NCBI GenBank assembly: GCA_012523435.1 | Contig: JAAYIP010000013.1 | Location: forward strand, 1-34,115 | DNA length: 34,115 nucleotides | Reading direction: 5' to 3' | Source of the DNA: Bacteroidales bacterium | GTDB taxonomy: Bacteria > Bacteroidota > Bacteroidia > Bacteroidales > UBA12481 | Shown here: positions 7,922-16,567 of the stretch, one piece after another | Numbering within the stretch: position 1 is the stretch's first letter | Layout: the number at the start of each line of letters is the position of its first letter | Made by a program: the position numbers and the translations under genes | The notes under the pieces: model-generated | Database searches by the model: none | What the model was told of the DNA's origin: nothing | Seen by the model: the letters and a program-made list of their open reading frames with translations, nothing else

Positions 7922-9082
7922 ATGCTTCCTGAGGATGTATTTTATATGGCCCGATGCCTCCAGTTAGCCCGACTCGGGCTGGGGCTTACGGCACCCAATC
8001 CCATGGTGGGAGCCGTTGTAGTTCACAACAACAGGATCATCGGTGAGGGGTGGCACCGGGCTTGCGGAGGGCCGCATGCCGAAGTTCACGCTATTGCCAC
8101 AGTCAGAGAACAATATCTTCTTAAAGAATCGACCCTTTACTGCACGATGGAACCCTGCAACCATCATGGTAAAACACCTCCTTGCACCGAACTGATTTTA
8201 GCCTCGGGAATCCCTCGGGTCGTCATCGGTCAAACCGATCCAAATACCGAGGTTGCCGGAGGAGGAGCCCAGCATCTGATCAACAGAGGAGTTGAAGTCA
8301 TCAGCGGAGTGCTGGAAGATGAATGCCTGTCCCTGAACAAGCGGTTCAATACTTTCCATACCCAGAAACGCCCCTACATCATCCTGAAATGGGCACAAAC
8401 ACGTGATGGTTTTGTCGATGCCGAACGAGACCCTGCTTCGGGAGTCAAGCCTGCCTGGATCACCAACGAATCCTGCAGAAGGCTCGTCCATAAATGGCGC
8501 ACCGAAGAACAGGCCATCTTGGCTGGCTCACGAACTATCCTGCTCGATAATCCCCAACTAAACGTCCGTGCCTGGTCGGGCCGCAACCCAGTGCGAATCA
8601 CGATCGACCGTACCACCCGAATCACCGGTGAGAACCCGGAGAAGCCAGCTGGCTCTGCCACCACCGGATTTAAATTTCTGGATCGGTCCGTTCCAACTCT
8701 CGTGTTTACTACCGCGGAGAAACCTCTCGGCCCTTACCTACAATTCATTCGGATCGATCCGGATCAACCCGTTTGGCCACAAGTGCTGGATAAGCTGTAC
8801 CAACGCGACATCCAGTCTGTGCTGGTCGAGGGCGGCCCCACGCTGTTAAAATCACTGATTGATAAGGGTTTATGGGATGAAGCCCGTGTGTTCATCGGCG
8901 CCGGATGGTTCGGCCACGGTGTCAAAGCTCCGGAGCTCCCCTCTAGCCCAACCCACACCAAAAAGGTGGGCAATTCCAACCTGCTCCTCTTCAGAAACCG
9001 GTTAAGCCGGTCTGACAGCCATCTCATGGCCCCACCGAGTGAAATCCACCCTGATGATAAACCGGAGGCCCCCGGAAGCTGA
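7922..9082 (+). CDS. ribD: Bifunctional riboflavin biosynthesis protein RibD (deaminase/reductase)
   Basis: RibD converts 2,5-diamino-6-ribosylamino-4-pyrimidinone 5'-phosphate to the ribitylamino-uracil phosphate in two steps. The N-terminal cytidine-deaminase-like domain (1-145) has the zinc ligands and catalytic Glu in GPHAEVHAI and the double-Cys motif EPCNHHGKTPPC. The C-terminal reductase domain (about 150-370) starts with PYIILKWAQTRDGFVD and has an NADPH-binding VLVEGGPTLLKSL. Its 386 residues are somewhat longer than many RibDs because of an insert around 230-250 and a polar tail. It has its own promoter and heads a plus-strand series. No other rib gene is nearby, so the pathway is dispersed. 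Confidence 0.95.
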   Translation: MLPEDVFYMARCLQLARLGLGLTAPNPMVGAVVVHNNRIIGEGWHRACGGPHAEVHAIATVREQYLLKESTLYCTMEPCNHHGKTPPCTELILASGIPRVVIGQTDPNTEVAGGGAQHLINRGVEVISGVLEDECLSLNKRFNTFHTQKRPYIILKWAQTRDGFVDAERDPASGVKPAWITNESCRRLVHKWRTEEQAILAGSRTILLDNPQLNVRAWSGRNPVRITIDRTTRITGENPEKPAGSATTGFKFLDRSVPTLVFTTAEKPLGPYLQFIRIDPDQPVWPQVLDKLYQRDIQSVLVEGGPTLLKSLIDKGLWDEARVFIGAGWFGHGVKAPELPSSPTHTKKVGNSNLLLFRNRLSRSDSHLMAPPSEIHPDDKPEAPGS

Positions 9083-9133
9083 CGAAATAGCAGAAAGGAT
9101 CCTTCGAAAAGTACTAACCCATCAGACTTCATC

Positions 9134-9856
9134 ATGAAACGTTCCGATCTTCTCCTGACACTGATTTTTCTACTCATTTTTGCTCCCTTCATCATCTGGG
9201 GTGAAGCATTCGACTGGTATTTACAGGTGAATCATGAGCTGCCCTATATGATGAGTTTTGTGAAATTTTTCGTCCTGGCCACGCTGGGTGAAGTGCTGGG
9301 GTTACGGCTGCGCAAAGGGAGCTATCAGCTTAAGGGTTTTGGTCTCCTGCCAAGAGCGATCGTATGGGGCTTTCTGGGGATCACCATCAAGCTGGCGTTC
9401 GAGATCTTCGCGGCAGGATCACCAGCCATGCTGGCTTCCATGGGGGTACAGTTTCCAACGGATCATCCGGCCGATATTCTCAATCAGGATTTCTTCAGCC
9501 ATTTCTCCTGGATTCAGCTGCTGGCGGCTTTGTCGGTAGGGACCATGCTCAACCTATTTTTCGCGCCGGTGTTCATGACCGTTCACAAGATCTCCGACAC
9601 CCACATCGAACAAACTGGCGGAACCCTGCGGGGCTTTTTTAGCCCGATGCCGGTGAGGGAGATCATGGCCAGCATCAATTGGAGAGTCCAATGGAGCTTT
9701 GTGTTTAAAAGGACCATCCCGCTCTTCTGGATTCCGGCTCAGACATTCAACTTCCTCTTGCCCGCAGAGCATCGGGTACTGGTTGCTGCCATCTATAGCG
9801 TCATCCTTGGGGTGATCCTGGCCATCGCCGCCCAGAAAGGAAAGGCCGGAAAGTAG
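9134..9856 (+). CDS. Polytopic membrane protein resembling the Mpv17/PMP22 family
   Basis: A 240-residue protein with at least five hydrophobic segments (about 7-24, 40-55, 75-95, 130-155 and 215-235). The C-terminal stretch from RTIPLFWIPAQTFNFLLP to EHRVLVAAIYSVILGVILA resembles the Mpv17/PMP22 signature of W-x-P-x-x-x-x-NF-x-x-P, then R, then a last helix. Mpv17 proteins are eukaryotic organelle channels with bacterial relatives, and their function in bacteria is unknown. It follows ribD by 51 bases and precedes aminopeptidase P by 81, so it may be co-transcribed with ribD. The membrane call is firm. The family call rests on a motif reading and should be tested by profile search. Confidence 0.6.
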   Translation: MKRSDLLLTLIFLLIFAPFIIWGEAFDWYLQVNHELPYMMSFVKFFVLATLGEVLGLRLRKGSYQLKGFGLLPRAIVWGFLGITIKLAFEIFAAGSPAMLASMGVQFPTDHPADILNQDFFSHFSWIQLLAALSVGTMLNLFFAPVFMTVHKISDTHIEQTGGTLRGFFSPMPVREIMASINWRVQWSFVFKRTIPLFWIPAQTFNFLLPAEHRVLVAAIYSVILGVILAIAAQKGKAGK

Positions 9857-9937
9857 AATGCAAGAGCCTGCCAGACCAGAAATCCACCGTAACTTTTATC
9901 TTTAAGATCGATAAGTACCTCTCAATAGATTTTCGCT

Positions 9938-11269
9938 ATGCTTAAACTCAAACGCCCCATTCTGTTAATCACTCTTCTGCTCTCCATGTCGAACCTCTTT
10001 GCCCAGCTCGATGATGTGCACCAAGCCCGCCGAACCAGGCTGTTGGAGAAAACCGAAGGGGGCACCATTCTCCTGGCTAATATCGGTGGCCAGGGATACG
10101 GATCAACACCCGGAGAGAATCATAACTTCTTCTATCTCACCGGGGTACGAACTCCGGATGCCGTTCTCGTCATGGACGGAAGAACCGGCAGATCCACCAT
10201 CTATGAGCCGGCCACCCGAGGGCACTACCAGGCACCCGCCCAGGAAAGTGTCAACAAAAATATGGACGATCTCACGAAGGAGCTGCCCGGATACATTGTC
10301 ACCGCCAATCCACTCTGGATGGATCCAACACAATTCCGCCTGCTCGAAAAAGCCGGGTCAGGACTCAGCCGTTTATCGCATATCAGAAATATCACACCCC
10401 TGATCAATGCCATGAGGCCTATCAAAAATGACCATGAGATCGCATTGATCCGAAAAGCCGTGGATATCACGGCCAACGGACTGGTTGAGCTGATGAAAAC
10501 CGCAGAGCCGGGCATGTCAGAGAAAGATTTCGAACTATTTCTTGAATATCAGTTCAAAAAAGGCGGGTCCAACGGCCTCGGCTTTGGAATCCATGCAGCC
10601 TCCGGACCGAACTCAACAGCAGTACATTACGGACGAAACGACCGAACCACGGAGCCAGGTGATATGCTCGTATTTGATGTGGGAGCCGAGTATGAATACT
10701 ACACCGCTGATATCACCCGCTCCTTCCCGGTGTCTGGCACCTTCACCAAAGAGCAGCGGGAAATTTATGAGGTGGTCCTCAATGCCCAGAAAAAAGCCAT
10801 CGAGGTGATGCAACCCGGGAATAGGATCACCCAAGCCTACGAGATTGTACCCCAAGAGCTCAACAAAGGATTGCTTAAGCTGGGCCTCCTCACCGATACC
10901 ACCCAGGCCTGGCAGAAAACCTTCTGGATGATGCACGGATGGGGCCACCATATCGGCCTCCAGGTTCACGATGTGTCAGCTCCGGCCGATCCGAAAAACC
11001 CGGAAATCCTAACCCCCGGAATGATCTATACCATGGAACCCGGACTTTACTTTCCGGAAGGCTACCTGAATTCCAGCAATCCAAAAGTTGCGCGAATTCC
11101 TGAAGCCGAATGGAAAGCCTTCGTCGATCAGGTGATGCCGGCATACCAGAAATATCTCAACATCGGCGTCCGGATTGAAGATGATGTCCTAATCACCCCC
11201 ACCGGGCATGAAATCCTCTCCTGCGGAGTCCCAAAAGAGATTCGCGATATCGAAAAACTAATGAAATAA
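9938..11269 (+). CDS. Exported Xaa-Pro aminopeptidase (M24B, aminopeptidase P)
   Basis: Removes the N-terminal residue from peptides with proline in second position. A signal peptide (MLKLKRPILLITLLLSMSN, then LFAQ) precedes the creatinase-like N-domain with YLTGVRTPDAVLVMDG. The pita-bread catalytic domain has all five metal ligands in order: two Asp in FDVGAEYEYYTADITRSFP, His in HGWGHHIGLQVHD, Glu in TMEPGLYFP and Glu in VRIEDDVLIT. At 443 residues it is a normal AMPP length. The signal peptide places it in the periplasm, unlike the cytosolic E. coli PepP. The DPP IV gene follows 81 bases downstream on the same strand, a sensible pairing because both enzymes handle proline-containing peptides. 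Confidence 0.93.
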   Translation: MLKLKRPILLITLLLSMSNLFAQLDDVHQARRTRLLEKTEGGTILLANIGGQGYGSTPGENHNFFYLTGVRTPDAVLVMDGRTGRSTIYEPATRGHYQAPAQESVNKNMDDLTKELPGYIVTANPLWMDPTQFRLLEKAGSGLSRLSHIRNITPLINAMRPIKNDHEIALIRKAVDITANGLVELMKTAEPGMSEKDFELFLEYQFKKGGSNGLGFGIHAASGPNSTAVHYGRNDRTTEPGDMLVFDVGAEYEYYTADITRSFPVSGTFTKEQREIYEVVLNAQKKAIEVMQPGNRITQAYEIVPQELNKGLLKLGLLTDTTQAWQKTFWMMHGWGHHIGLQVHDVSAPADPKNPEILTPGMIYTMEPGLYFPEGYLNSSNPKVARIPEAEWKAFVDQVMPAYQKYLNIGVRIEDDVLITPTGHEILSCGVPKEIRDIEKLMK

Positions 11270-11350
11270 CCCAGCTTTAACCGGCTGTTCAACCTATACA
11301 AAAAGAAAAATTACAAATATCTTGCCCGTACAACCAGATGAATTAGTGAA

Positions 11351-13612
11351 ATGAAACAAAATCCGTTGATCATTCGAATTAACCTGTTAATTATCACCTT
11401 ATTACTAACAGGATCCGGCCTTCAGGCCCAACTCACCGCTGACGATTACAAACATGCCCGGGAGGTTAACCGGCAGTTCTCAGACAAAATGCTCAATGGC
11501 CCGATCAGGCCGGTATGGATTGGTGAGACCAATCATTTCTGGTATATGGTGCGCACCAGCCAGGGCAACGAATATGTCTTGGTCGATGGAGATAGCGGCA
11601 CCAAAAGCGCGGCTTTCGATCCGGCAAAACTGGCTGACAAGCTGGGGAAAGCTACCGGGAAAGAGATCGAAGCGAATAAGCTCCTGTTCTGGAGAATCAC
11701 CTTTTCGGATGACTTGAAAATGGTCGATTTCGACTACGAAGGCCATACTTGGACTTACGAACCCAAGAAAAACCGCCTGACCAAAGGGGAAGCCGTGCAG
11801 TCAAGACGCCCCCCGGGAGGCCGCAACTGGAGCGAAAGCCGGGATGAGCTGGAGAGCCGCCCGGTCTATTCACCCGATAGCTCAAAAGTTGCTTTCATCC
11901 AAGATCATAATGTCTGGGTCCGCGACAGTGATGGTCGAAATAGCGTAAAACTTAGTAACGACGGCACCGCCGGATATTACTACTCATCCTACATGCACTG
12001 GTCGCCCGACTCTAAAAAGCTGGTAGCCACTAAGTTCCGACCAGCAGTGAAGCACATGATTCAGTACATCGAATCCTCTCCGGCCGATCAGGTTCAGCCA
12101 AAATATAGCGAGATGGAATACACCAAGCCCGGCGATGAGCTCCCACACCGAGTTCCTACCCTGTTCCTGGTGGACGAGAAAAAACAGTTCCCGGTAGATG
12201 ATCTTCTCTTTAACCGTCAGTTCAGCCTCGGATCTTTTAGCTGGACAAAGGATAGCCGGGCTTTAACTTTTGAATACAACCAGCGGGGCCATCAGGTGTA
12301 CCGCGTCCTGGAACTGGATGCCTCCAACGGATCCGTACGCACACTCATCGAAGAGACCAGCCCTACCTTTATCCATTACAGCGGCAAAAGATACCGCTAC
12401 GACATCAACGATGGAGAACAGATCATCTGGGCCTCCGAGCGCGATGGCTGGAACCATCTCTACCGCTACGACGGAAAATCGGGAAGCGTGATCAACCAGA
12501 TCACCAAAGGCAACTGGGTGGTCAGAAATGTCCTCCATGTCGATGAGAAAAACCAGTCTATCCTGTTCACTGCCAGCGGAAAAGAGCCGGGCATCGACCC
12601 CTATCTTCAGCATCTGTATCGGGTCAGTTTTGATGGATCCGGTCTCACCAAACTGACCGAAGGTGATGGGAATCACCAGATTAGCATGAGTCCGGATAAT
12701 TCTCTGTTTATCGATACCTGGTCGACCGTTACCAACCCGCCCATATCAGTCTTACGTAAAGTGGCCGACGGATCTACCGTCCTTGAACTGGAAAAAGCCG
12801 ATGTCAGCCAGCTCGAAGAAGCCGGATGGCGCGCGCCGGAAGTATTCGTTGCCAAAGGGCGCGATGGCGTAACCGATATCTGGGGAATTATCGTCAGGCC
12901 ACTGAATTTCGATCCCAACAAGAAATATCCCGTGATCGAATATATCTATGCCGGGCCGCACGATTCTCACGTGCCAAAAAATTTCTCCCCGACCACCGGA
13001 CTGCAGACCTACGCTGAGCTGGGCTTTATCGTCGTTCAGATGGACGGCATGGGAACCAGCAACCGAGGTAAAGCGTTCCACGATGTGTGCTACAAAAACC
13101 TGGGCGATGCCGGGTTCCCCGACCGGATCCTGTGGATCAAGGCGGCAGCAAAGAAATACCCTTACATGGATACCACACGTGTTGGCATCTATGGCACCTC
13201 GGCCGGGGGCCAGAACTCAACTGGCGCCGTGCTCTTCCATCCCGATTTTTACGACGTGGCCGTCTCTTCCTGCGGATGCCACGATAACCGAATGGATAAG
13301 ATCTGGTGGAATGAACAGTGGATGGGCTACCCGATCGACGAGTCTTATGAGAAATCATCCAATGTTGTCAACGCTAAGAACCTGAAAGGCAAACTCTTCC
13401 TAATTGTCGGGGAGATGGACAAAAATGTCGACCCGGCCTCAACCTTCCAGGTAGTCGATGCCCTCATCAAAGCCGGAAAAGATTTCGAGCTACTGGTGGT
13501 ACCCGGGATGGGCCACTCAGGCGGAGGCGATTATGGCGACCGCCGACGGATGGATTTCTTCGTCAAGCACCTGCTGGGTGTAGAAACACCGGATTGGAAC
13601 AAAGAGGAATAA
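11351..13612 (+). CDS. Dipeptidyl peptidase IV-like serine peptidase (S9B)
   Basis: Releases dipeptides from peptide N-termini, with Pro or Ala preferred second. A signal peptide ends near GSGLQAQ (residue 27). Residues of about 60-490 form the DPPIV_N beta-propeller (for example PVYSPDSSKVAFIQDHNVWV and IWASERDGWNHLYRY). The alpha/beta-hydrolase domain follows with nucleophile Ser617 in YGTSAGG, the Asp in GEMDKNVDPAST, and the His in VPGMGHSGG. WWNEQWMGYP and SCGCHDNRMDK match Bacteroidota S9 enzymes. At 753 residues it is full length. It is probably periplasmic and supplies dipeptides along with the neighbouring Dcp and aminopeptidase P. It converges with the 13625 gene, with 12 bases between them. 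Confidence 0.94.
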   Translation: MKQNPLIIRINLLIITLLLTGSGLQAQLTADDYKHAREVNRQFSDKMLNGPIRPVWIGETNHFWYMVRTSQGNEYVLVDGDSGTKSAAFDPAKLADKLGKATGKEIEANKLLFWRITFSDDLKMVDFDYEGHTWTYEPKKNRLTKGEAVQSRRPPGGRNWSESRDELESRPVYSPDSSKVAFIQDHNVWVRDSDGRNSVKLSNDGTAGYYYSSYMHWSPDSKKLVATKFRPAVKHMIQYIESSPADQVQPKYSEMEYTKPGDELPHRVPTLFLVDEKKQFPVDDLLFNRQFSLGSFSWTKDSRALTFEYNQRGHQVYRVLELDASNGSVRTLIEETSPTFIHYSGKRYRYDINDGEQIIWASERDGWNHLYRYDGKSGSVINQITKGNWVVRNVLHVDEKNQSILFTASGKEPGIDPYLQHLYRVSFDGSGLTKLTEGDGNHQISMSPDNSLFIDTWSTVTNPPISVLRKVADGSTVLELEKADVSQLEEAGWRAPEVFVAKGRDGVTDIWGIIVRPLNFDPNKKYPVIEYIYAGPHDSHVPKNFSPTTGLQTYAELGFIVVQMDGMGTSNRGKAFHDVCYKNLGDAGFPDRILWIKAAAKKYPYMDTTRVGIYGTSAGGQNSTGAVLFHPDFYDVAVSSCGCHDNRMDKIWWNEQWMGYPIDESYEKSSNVVNAKNLKGKLFLIVGEMDKNVDPASTFQVVDALIKAGKDFELLVVPGMGHSGGGDYGDRRRMDFFVKHLLGVETPDWNKEE

Positions 13613-13624
13613 CCAATTTGGTCA

Positions 13625-14323
13625 TTAATCGTAAGGTTGTCGAACCTTTTTGCGCACGTTTTTCAAAGTTTGCTGGCCGGTGAAATTTAGCGGGTGAAAC
13701 CCTTTGCCGCCCTTGCTGATGATCTTACGGACAAAGCTCGTGCAGTAAAGATGGGCAGGTGCTCCGTAATAAAAGTACCCCTCCTCCTCACAGGAACGGG
13801 CATATTCTACCATGGGCCCCAGCTCCAGGTTCGGCACCACCGCGAAATCAATGGGGTCATATCCATGCAAAATCGGTTTGGTAGCCAGCTGAATCAGAAT
13901 AGCTTCCAGGTTGAGAATCTGGTCGCTTTCAATTTTAGCCTTGATATCCAGCTCTAACTGGGGAACATTACGGGCCGATCTAACCGTGCCGTAAAACTCC
14001 GGTCGCGGCCCCATCAGGTCCGAACGATCATCATACCGGCCAAAATCAAAATAGTACAGATCACCAGTCTGCCCATCCACTAAGATGACAGCAGTATGTC
14101 CTACCTTCCCAAATCCATCCTGGTTAAAATCAAAAACATGGGCCCAGAAATTCCAGAAACTACGATAGTGGGGAATCACGATGGGCTTTTCGGGAAAATC
14201 AACAATGATCGCCAAGTCGCGCCCTTGCCTATCCATGAATGAGCTGCCATATAGCCGTACCCCAGGGAACAAGCCTGTCAGTCCCAACAGTAAAAACAGA
14301 AAACCTCGCCTCAATCGGTTCAT
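13625..14323 (-). CDS. Exported protein, possible permuted NlpC/P60-like (papain-fold) enzyme
   Basis: A 232-residue protein with a signal peptide (to about residue 27). Two segments stand out. A His-containing hairpin (VGHTAVILVDGQTGDLYYFDFGR, near 75-97) resembles the His strand that comes first in permuted papain-like enzymes. A Cys-containing helix start (HLYCTSFVRKIISKGG, near 190-205) resembles the Cys that comes second. This order suggests a YiiX/DUF-type amidase or lipid-modifying fold. No close family is recognised and the catalytic assignment is inference. A perfect -7 box lies 19 bases upstream of the ATG, so the gene is transcribed on its own after the TPR gene. Confidence 0.55.
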   Translation of the reverse strand: MNRLRRGFLFLLLGLTGLFPGVRLYGSSFMDRQGRDLAIIVDFPEKPIVIPHYRSFWNFWAHVFDFNQDGFGKVGHTAVILVDGQTGDLYYFDFGRYDDRSDLMGPRPEFYGTVRSARNVPQLELDIKAKIESDQILNLEAILIQLATKPILHGYDPIDFAVVPNLELGPMVEYARSCEEEGYFYYGAPAHLYCTSFVRKIISKGGKGFHPLNFTGQQTLKNVRKKVRQPYD

Positions 14324-14341
14324 CCTTCATCCTTTTTGAGG

Positions 14342-14349
14342 CAAAAATA
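14342..14349 (-). promoter_or_regulatory. -7 box (TATTTTTG) upstream of the 13625-14323 gene
   Basis: A perfect TAnnTTTG match on the minus strand, between the TPR gene's stop (14356) and the ATG at 14323. The 18 bases between the box and the ATG fit a short leader. Confidence 0.55.
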
Positions 14350-14355
14350 GTGATC

Positions 14356-16536
14356 CTAGGCGGAAATCACGTAACGCAGGTGATCCAGAAGAATTGGGAT
14401 ATCATCCGGGTCTATACACTGGTTAATCAATTGCTCCCGGTCATTCTCAAACACCGTGAGAAACTCATCAAAACTGATCTTGCCCTTCACAATGCTCTGG
14501 CGATACCGCTCAATGGCAGCCTGACGATCGCCCCGGCACCACTCCAGATGCCCCAAACTGATCAGGTCATAATGGTTGGTCTCCTTCTCTAACAACCGGT
14601 GATAGTAATCGCTCGCCTGGTCAAACTTCCCAAGCAAGAACGAGCACCAGGCAATTGGACGCCAAACTTTCGTATTCGCCGGGGCCAGGTATTCCACTTT
14701 AAAATAAGACTTTAAAGCCTCGCCGTACTCTTGGAGATCAAGCAGACAATGACCAATCGACACTTCTGTACTAAGATCCTCTGGGTCAAGATGTTCTGCC
14801 TGTCTGTAATAGAGTAGAGCCTGATCAGGTTTTTTTAAATACCGATAACAGAGGCCGATTTTTTTCAGGTTCCAGAGGTTCTCGGGCTGGATGAGGTCAG
14901 CCTTCAGATAATAATCGAGGGCCTTCTGATAATTGCCGCTTTTTTGCCACGCAAAACCTGATTTCTGAAGCACCTCAGCGCTGAGATCACCCGATCCTTC
15001 GAGTATCCCGAAAGCCTCGGCGGCCTCGCGGTAGTTTTTCTTATGCAGATAAAACTCGGCAATCGTGTGGAGAGCTTGTGTATCACCTTGGAAAAGATCA
15101 CGATAGAAATCTTTTCGGTAAAAATCCAGCTTCCAGGTGAACAGATCATCAAATCCTTGATGGTCGGGGTACAGCTTAAAAAACCGGTAAAGGTCCTGAA
15201 TATATTGACGAATCACTCGTCGAGATTGTTGGAGTGGGTCGATCAGTTTTTCATCATCCATGATCTCCTTGAGCTGGTCGGCCTCCGCTCTGAGTCCATC
15301 GTTGAGGAACTGTTGCATCTCATCAGGCATGGACCTGATCCCAAAAGAGATGCTGTATTTATCTGAATTACACAGATAAAAGCTTTTTTCCACGGATTCG
15401 AGAAAACCGCTCATCCACGCCAGATCCTCCTGTTGCTGGAGGGCCTGAATTTCTGGGTGACCAGGGGTAAACGGGAAGAACCAGTTGATGAGGTGGCGGA
15501 AGAACGGAAAGCCCTTGAGCATGCTGAAGGTTCCGAGAAAAACATCATCTCCCTCCATCTGCAATTCCGTCAATTCCTGCATTTTGTCCCGCAAACCCGG
15601 GGTGTCACTAAAAAGCTCTTCCCATTCGGGGTTTTGATCATCCTGCAGACTTTCGCCGAGGAGTTTATCGAGATCGAGTTTGTTTCGGATCTGGGGAGTC
15701 AGCTTAATCATCTCCGGCAGAATCTCTTCCTGCATCCGGCGACTAAGCTGATCAGAATCCCGACTCCGGATGAGCTGCATGATCACCTCCTGAACCAGCT
15801 TTTTAAATTGCGGGTTTTCATCCATGATCATCATCCGGCCACGGATCCCCGGATAATAGGCCAGACGCTGATCATAGCGGAAAAAAGCCAGCAACAAACC
15901 CACCAAAGCTCTCTGACGGATCTCTTCATCTGATTCATTGAAAAAGCTGAATAGCAGGTCAAACTTCCGGCGATCGAAATATCGTAACAACCCGAGATTC
16001 AGACCAGTAACAATGACGGCCTTCTCTTGAACCGATAGCTTTTGCGAATCACGGATCAGCTCCACCAACCTCACCTCCCGATCACTGAACCGGTCGGTCA
16101 GCCAGACAAAGTGAAACAGTCGAGACAAATCGCGCAGATAGTCCTGCCCTTGTGGGTCATTCAGATCCGGATTATCCAGGTATCCTTGGATAAACCCCTC
16201 CAATCCGGGATCATCGCGAAAGATCCGCTTCCGAACGTACACATATTGGGTTGATTCGCGCAATAAGAGATTAGCGGATACCTGGTCTGTCAGTTCGAAA
16301 AGATCAGCAATCACCTTCCGATAAACCTTGCTCCTCTCAGGATCCTGAACTCCCTTGGCAGTATAGTCCAGCATATATCGATAGGTGGTATCGATCTGAT
16401 CCAGCTCGTCGTTCCATGCGTTCTTTCCGGCATCTTCAATCAACGGACGAAGATCAGCAATGGCTTCTTTCAGTCGCCTCACTGACAAAAGGTCATTGAT
16501 TCGACGTGTTGTGCTTAGAATTTTCTTTTCGCTCAT
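14356..16536 (-). CDS. Large cytoplasmic TPR-repeat protein
   Basis: A 726-residue protein without a signal peptide. The first 450 or so residues are charged and helical with no recognised domain. From about residue 480 there are consecutive tetratricopeptide repeats, for example AEFYLHKKNYREAAEAFGIL, GFAWQKSGNYQKALDYYLKA, GLCYRYLKKPDQALLYYRQA and GHCLLDLQEYGEALKSYFKV. TPR arrays are protein-binding scaffolds, and the partner is unknown. The gene follows GH92 by 31 bases on the same strand and may be co-transcribed, although nothing in it suggests glycan metabolism. The reading frame is certain and the function is not. Confidence 0.85.
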   Translation of the reverse strand: MSEKKILSTTRRINDLLSVRRLKEAIADLRPLIEDAGKNAWNDELDQIDTTYRYMLDYTAKGVQDPERSKVYRKVIADLFELTDQVSANLLLRESTQYVYVRKRIFRDDPGLEGFIQGYLDNPDLNDPQGQDYLRDLSRLFHFVWLTDRFSDREVRLVELIRDSQKLSVQEKAVIVTGLNLGLLRYFDRRKFDLLFSFFNESDEEIRQRALVGLLLAFFRYDQRLAYYPGIRGRMMIMDENPQFKKLVQEVIMQLIRSRDSDQLSRRMQEEILPEMIKLTPQIRNKLDLDKLLGESLQDDQNPEWEELFSDTPGLRDKMQELTELQMEGDDVFLGTFSMLKGFPFFRHLINWFFPFTPGHPEIQALQQQEDLAWMSGFLESVEKSFYLCNSDKYSISFGIRSMPDEMQQFLNDGLRAEADQLKEIMDDEKLIDPLQQSRRVIRQYIQDLYRFFKLYPDHQGFDDLFTWKLDFYRKDFYRDLFQGDTQALHTIAEFYLHKKNYREAAEAFGILEGSGDLSAEVLQKSGFAWQKSGNYQKALDYYLKADLIQPENLWNLKKIGLCYRYLKKPDQALLYYRQAEHLDPEDLSTEVSIGHCLLDLQEYGEALKSYFKVEYLAPANTKVWRPIAWCSFLLGKFDQASDYYHRLLEKETNHYDLISLGHLEWCRGDRQAAIERYRQSIVKGKISFDEFLTVFENDREQLINQCIDPDDIPILLDHLRYVISA

Positions 16537-16567
16537 ACAGAAGAGGTCAGTACAAAACTCGGGCCTT

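Noticed and set aside
15433-15933. A 166-codon plus-strand open frame
   Set aside because: It is antisense to the TPR protein, whose frame is complete; no promoter or ribosome-binding site precedes it.
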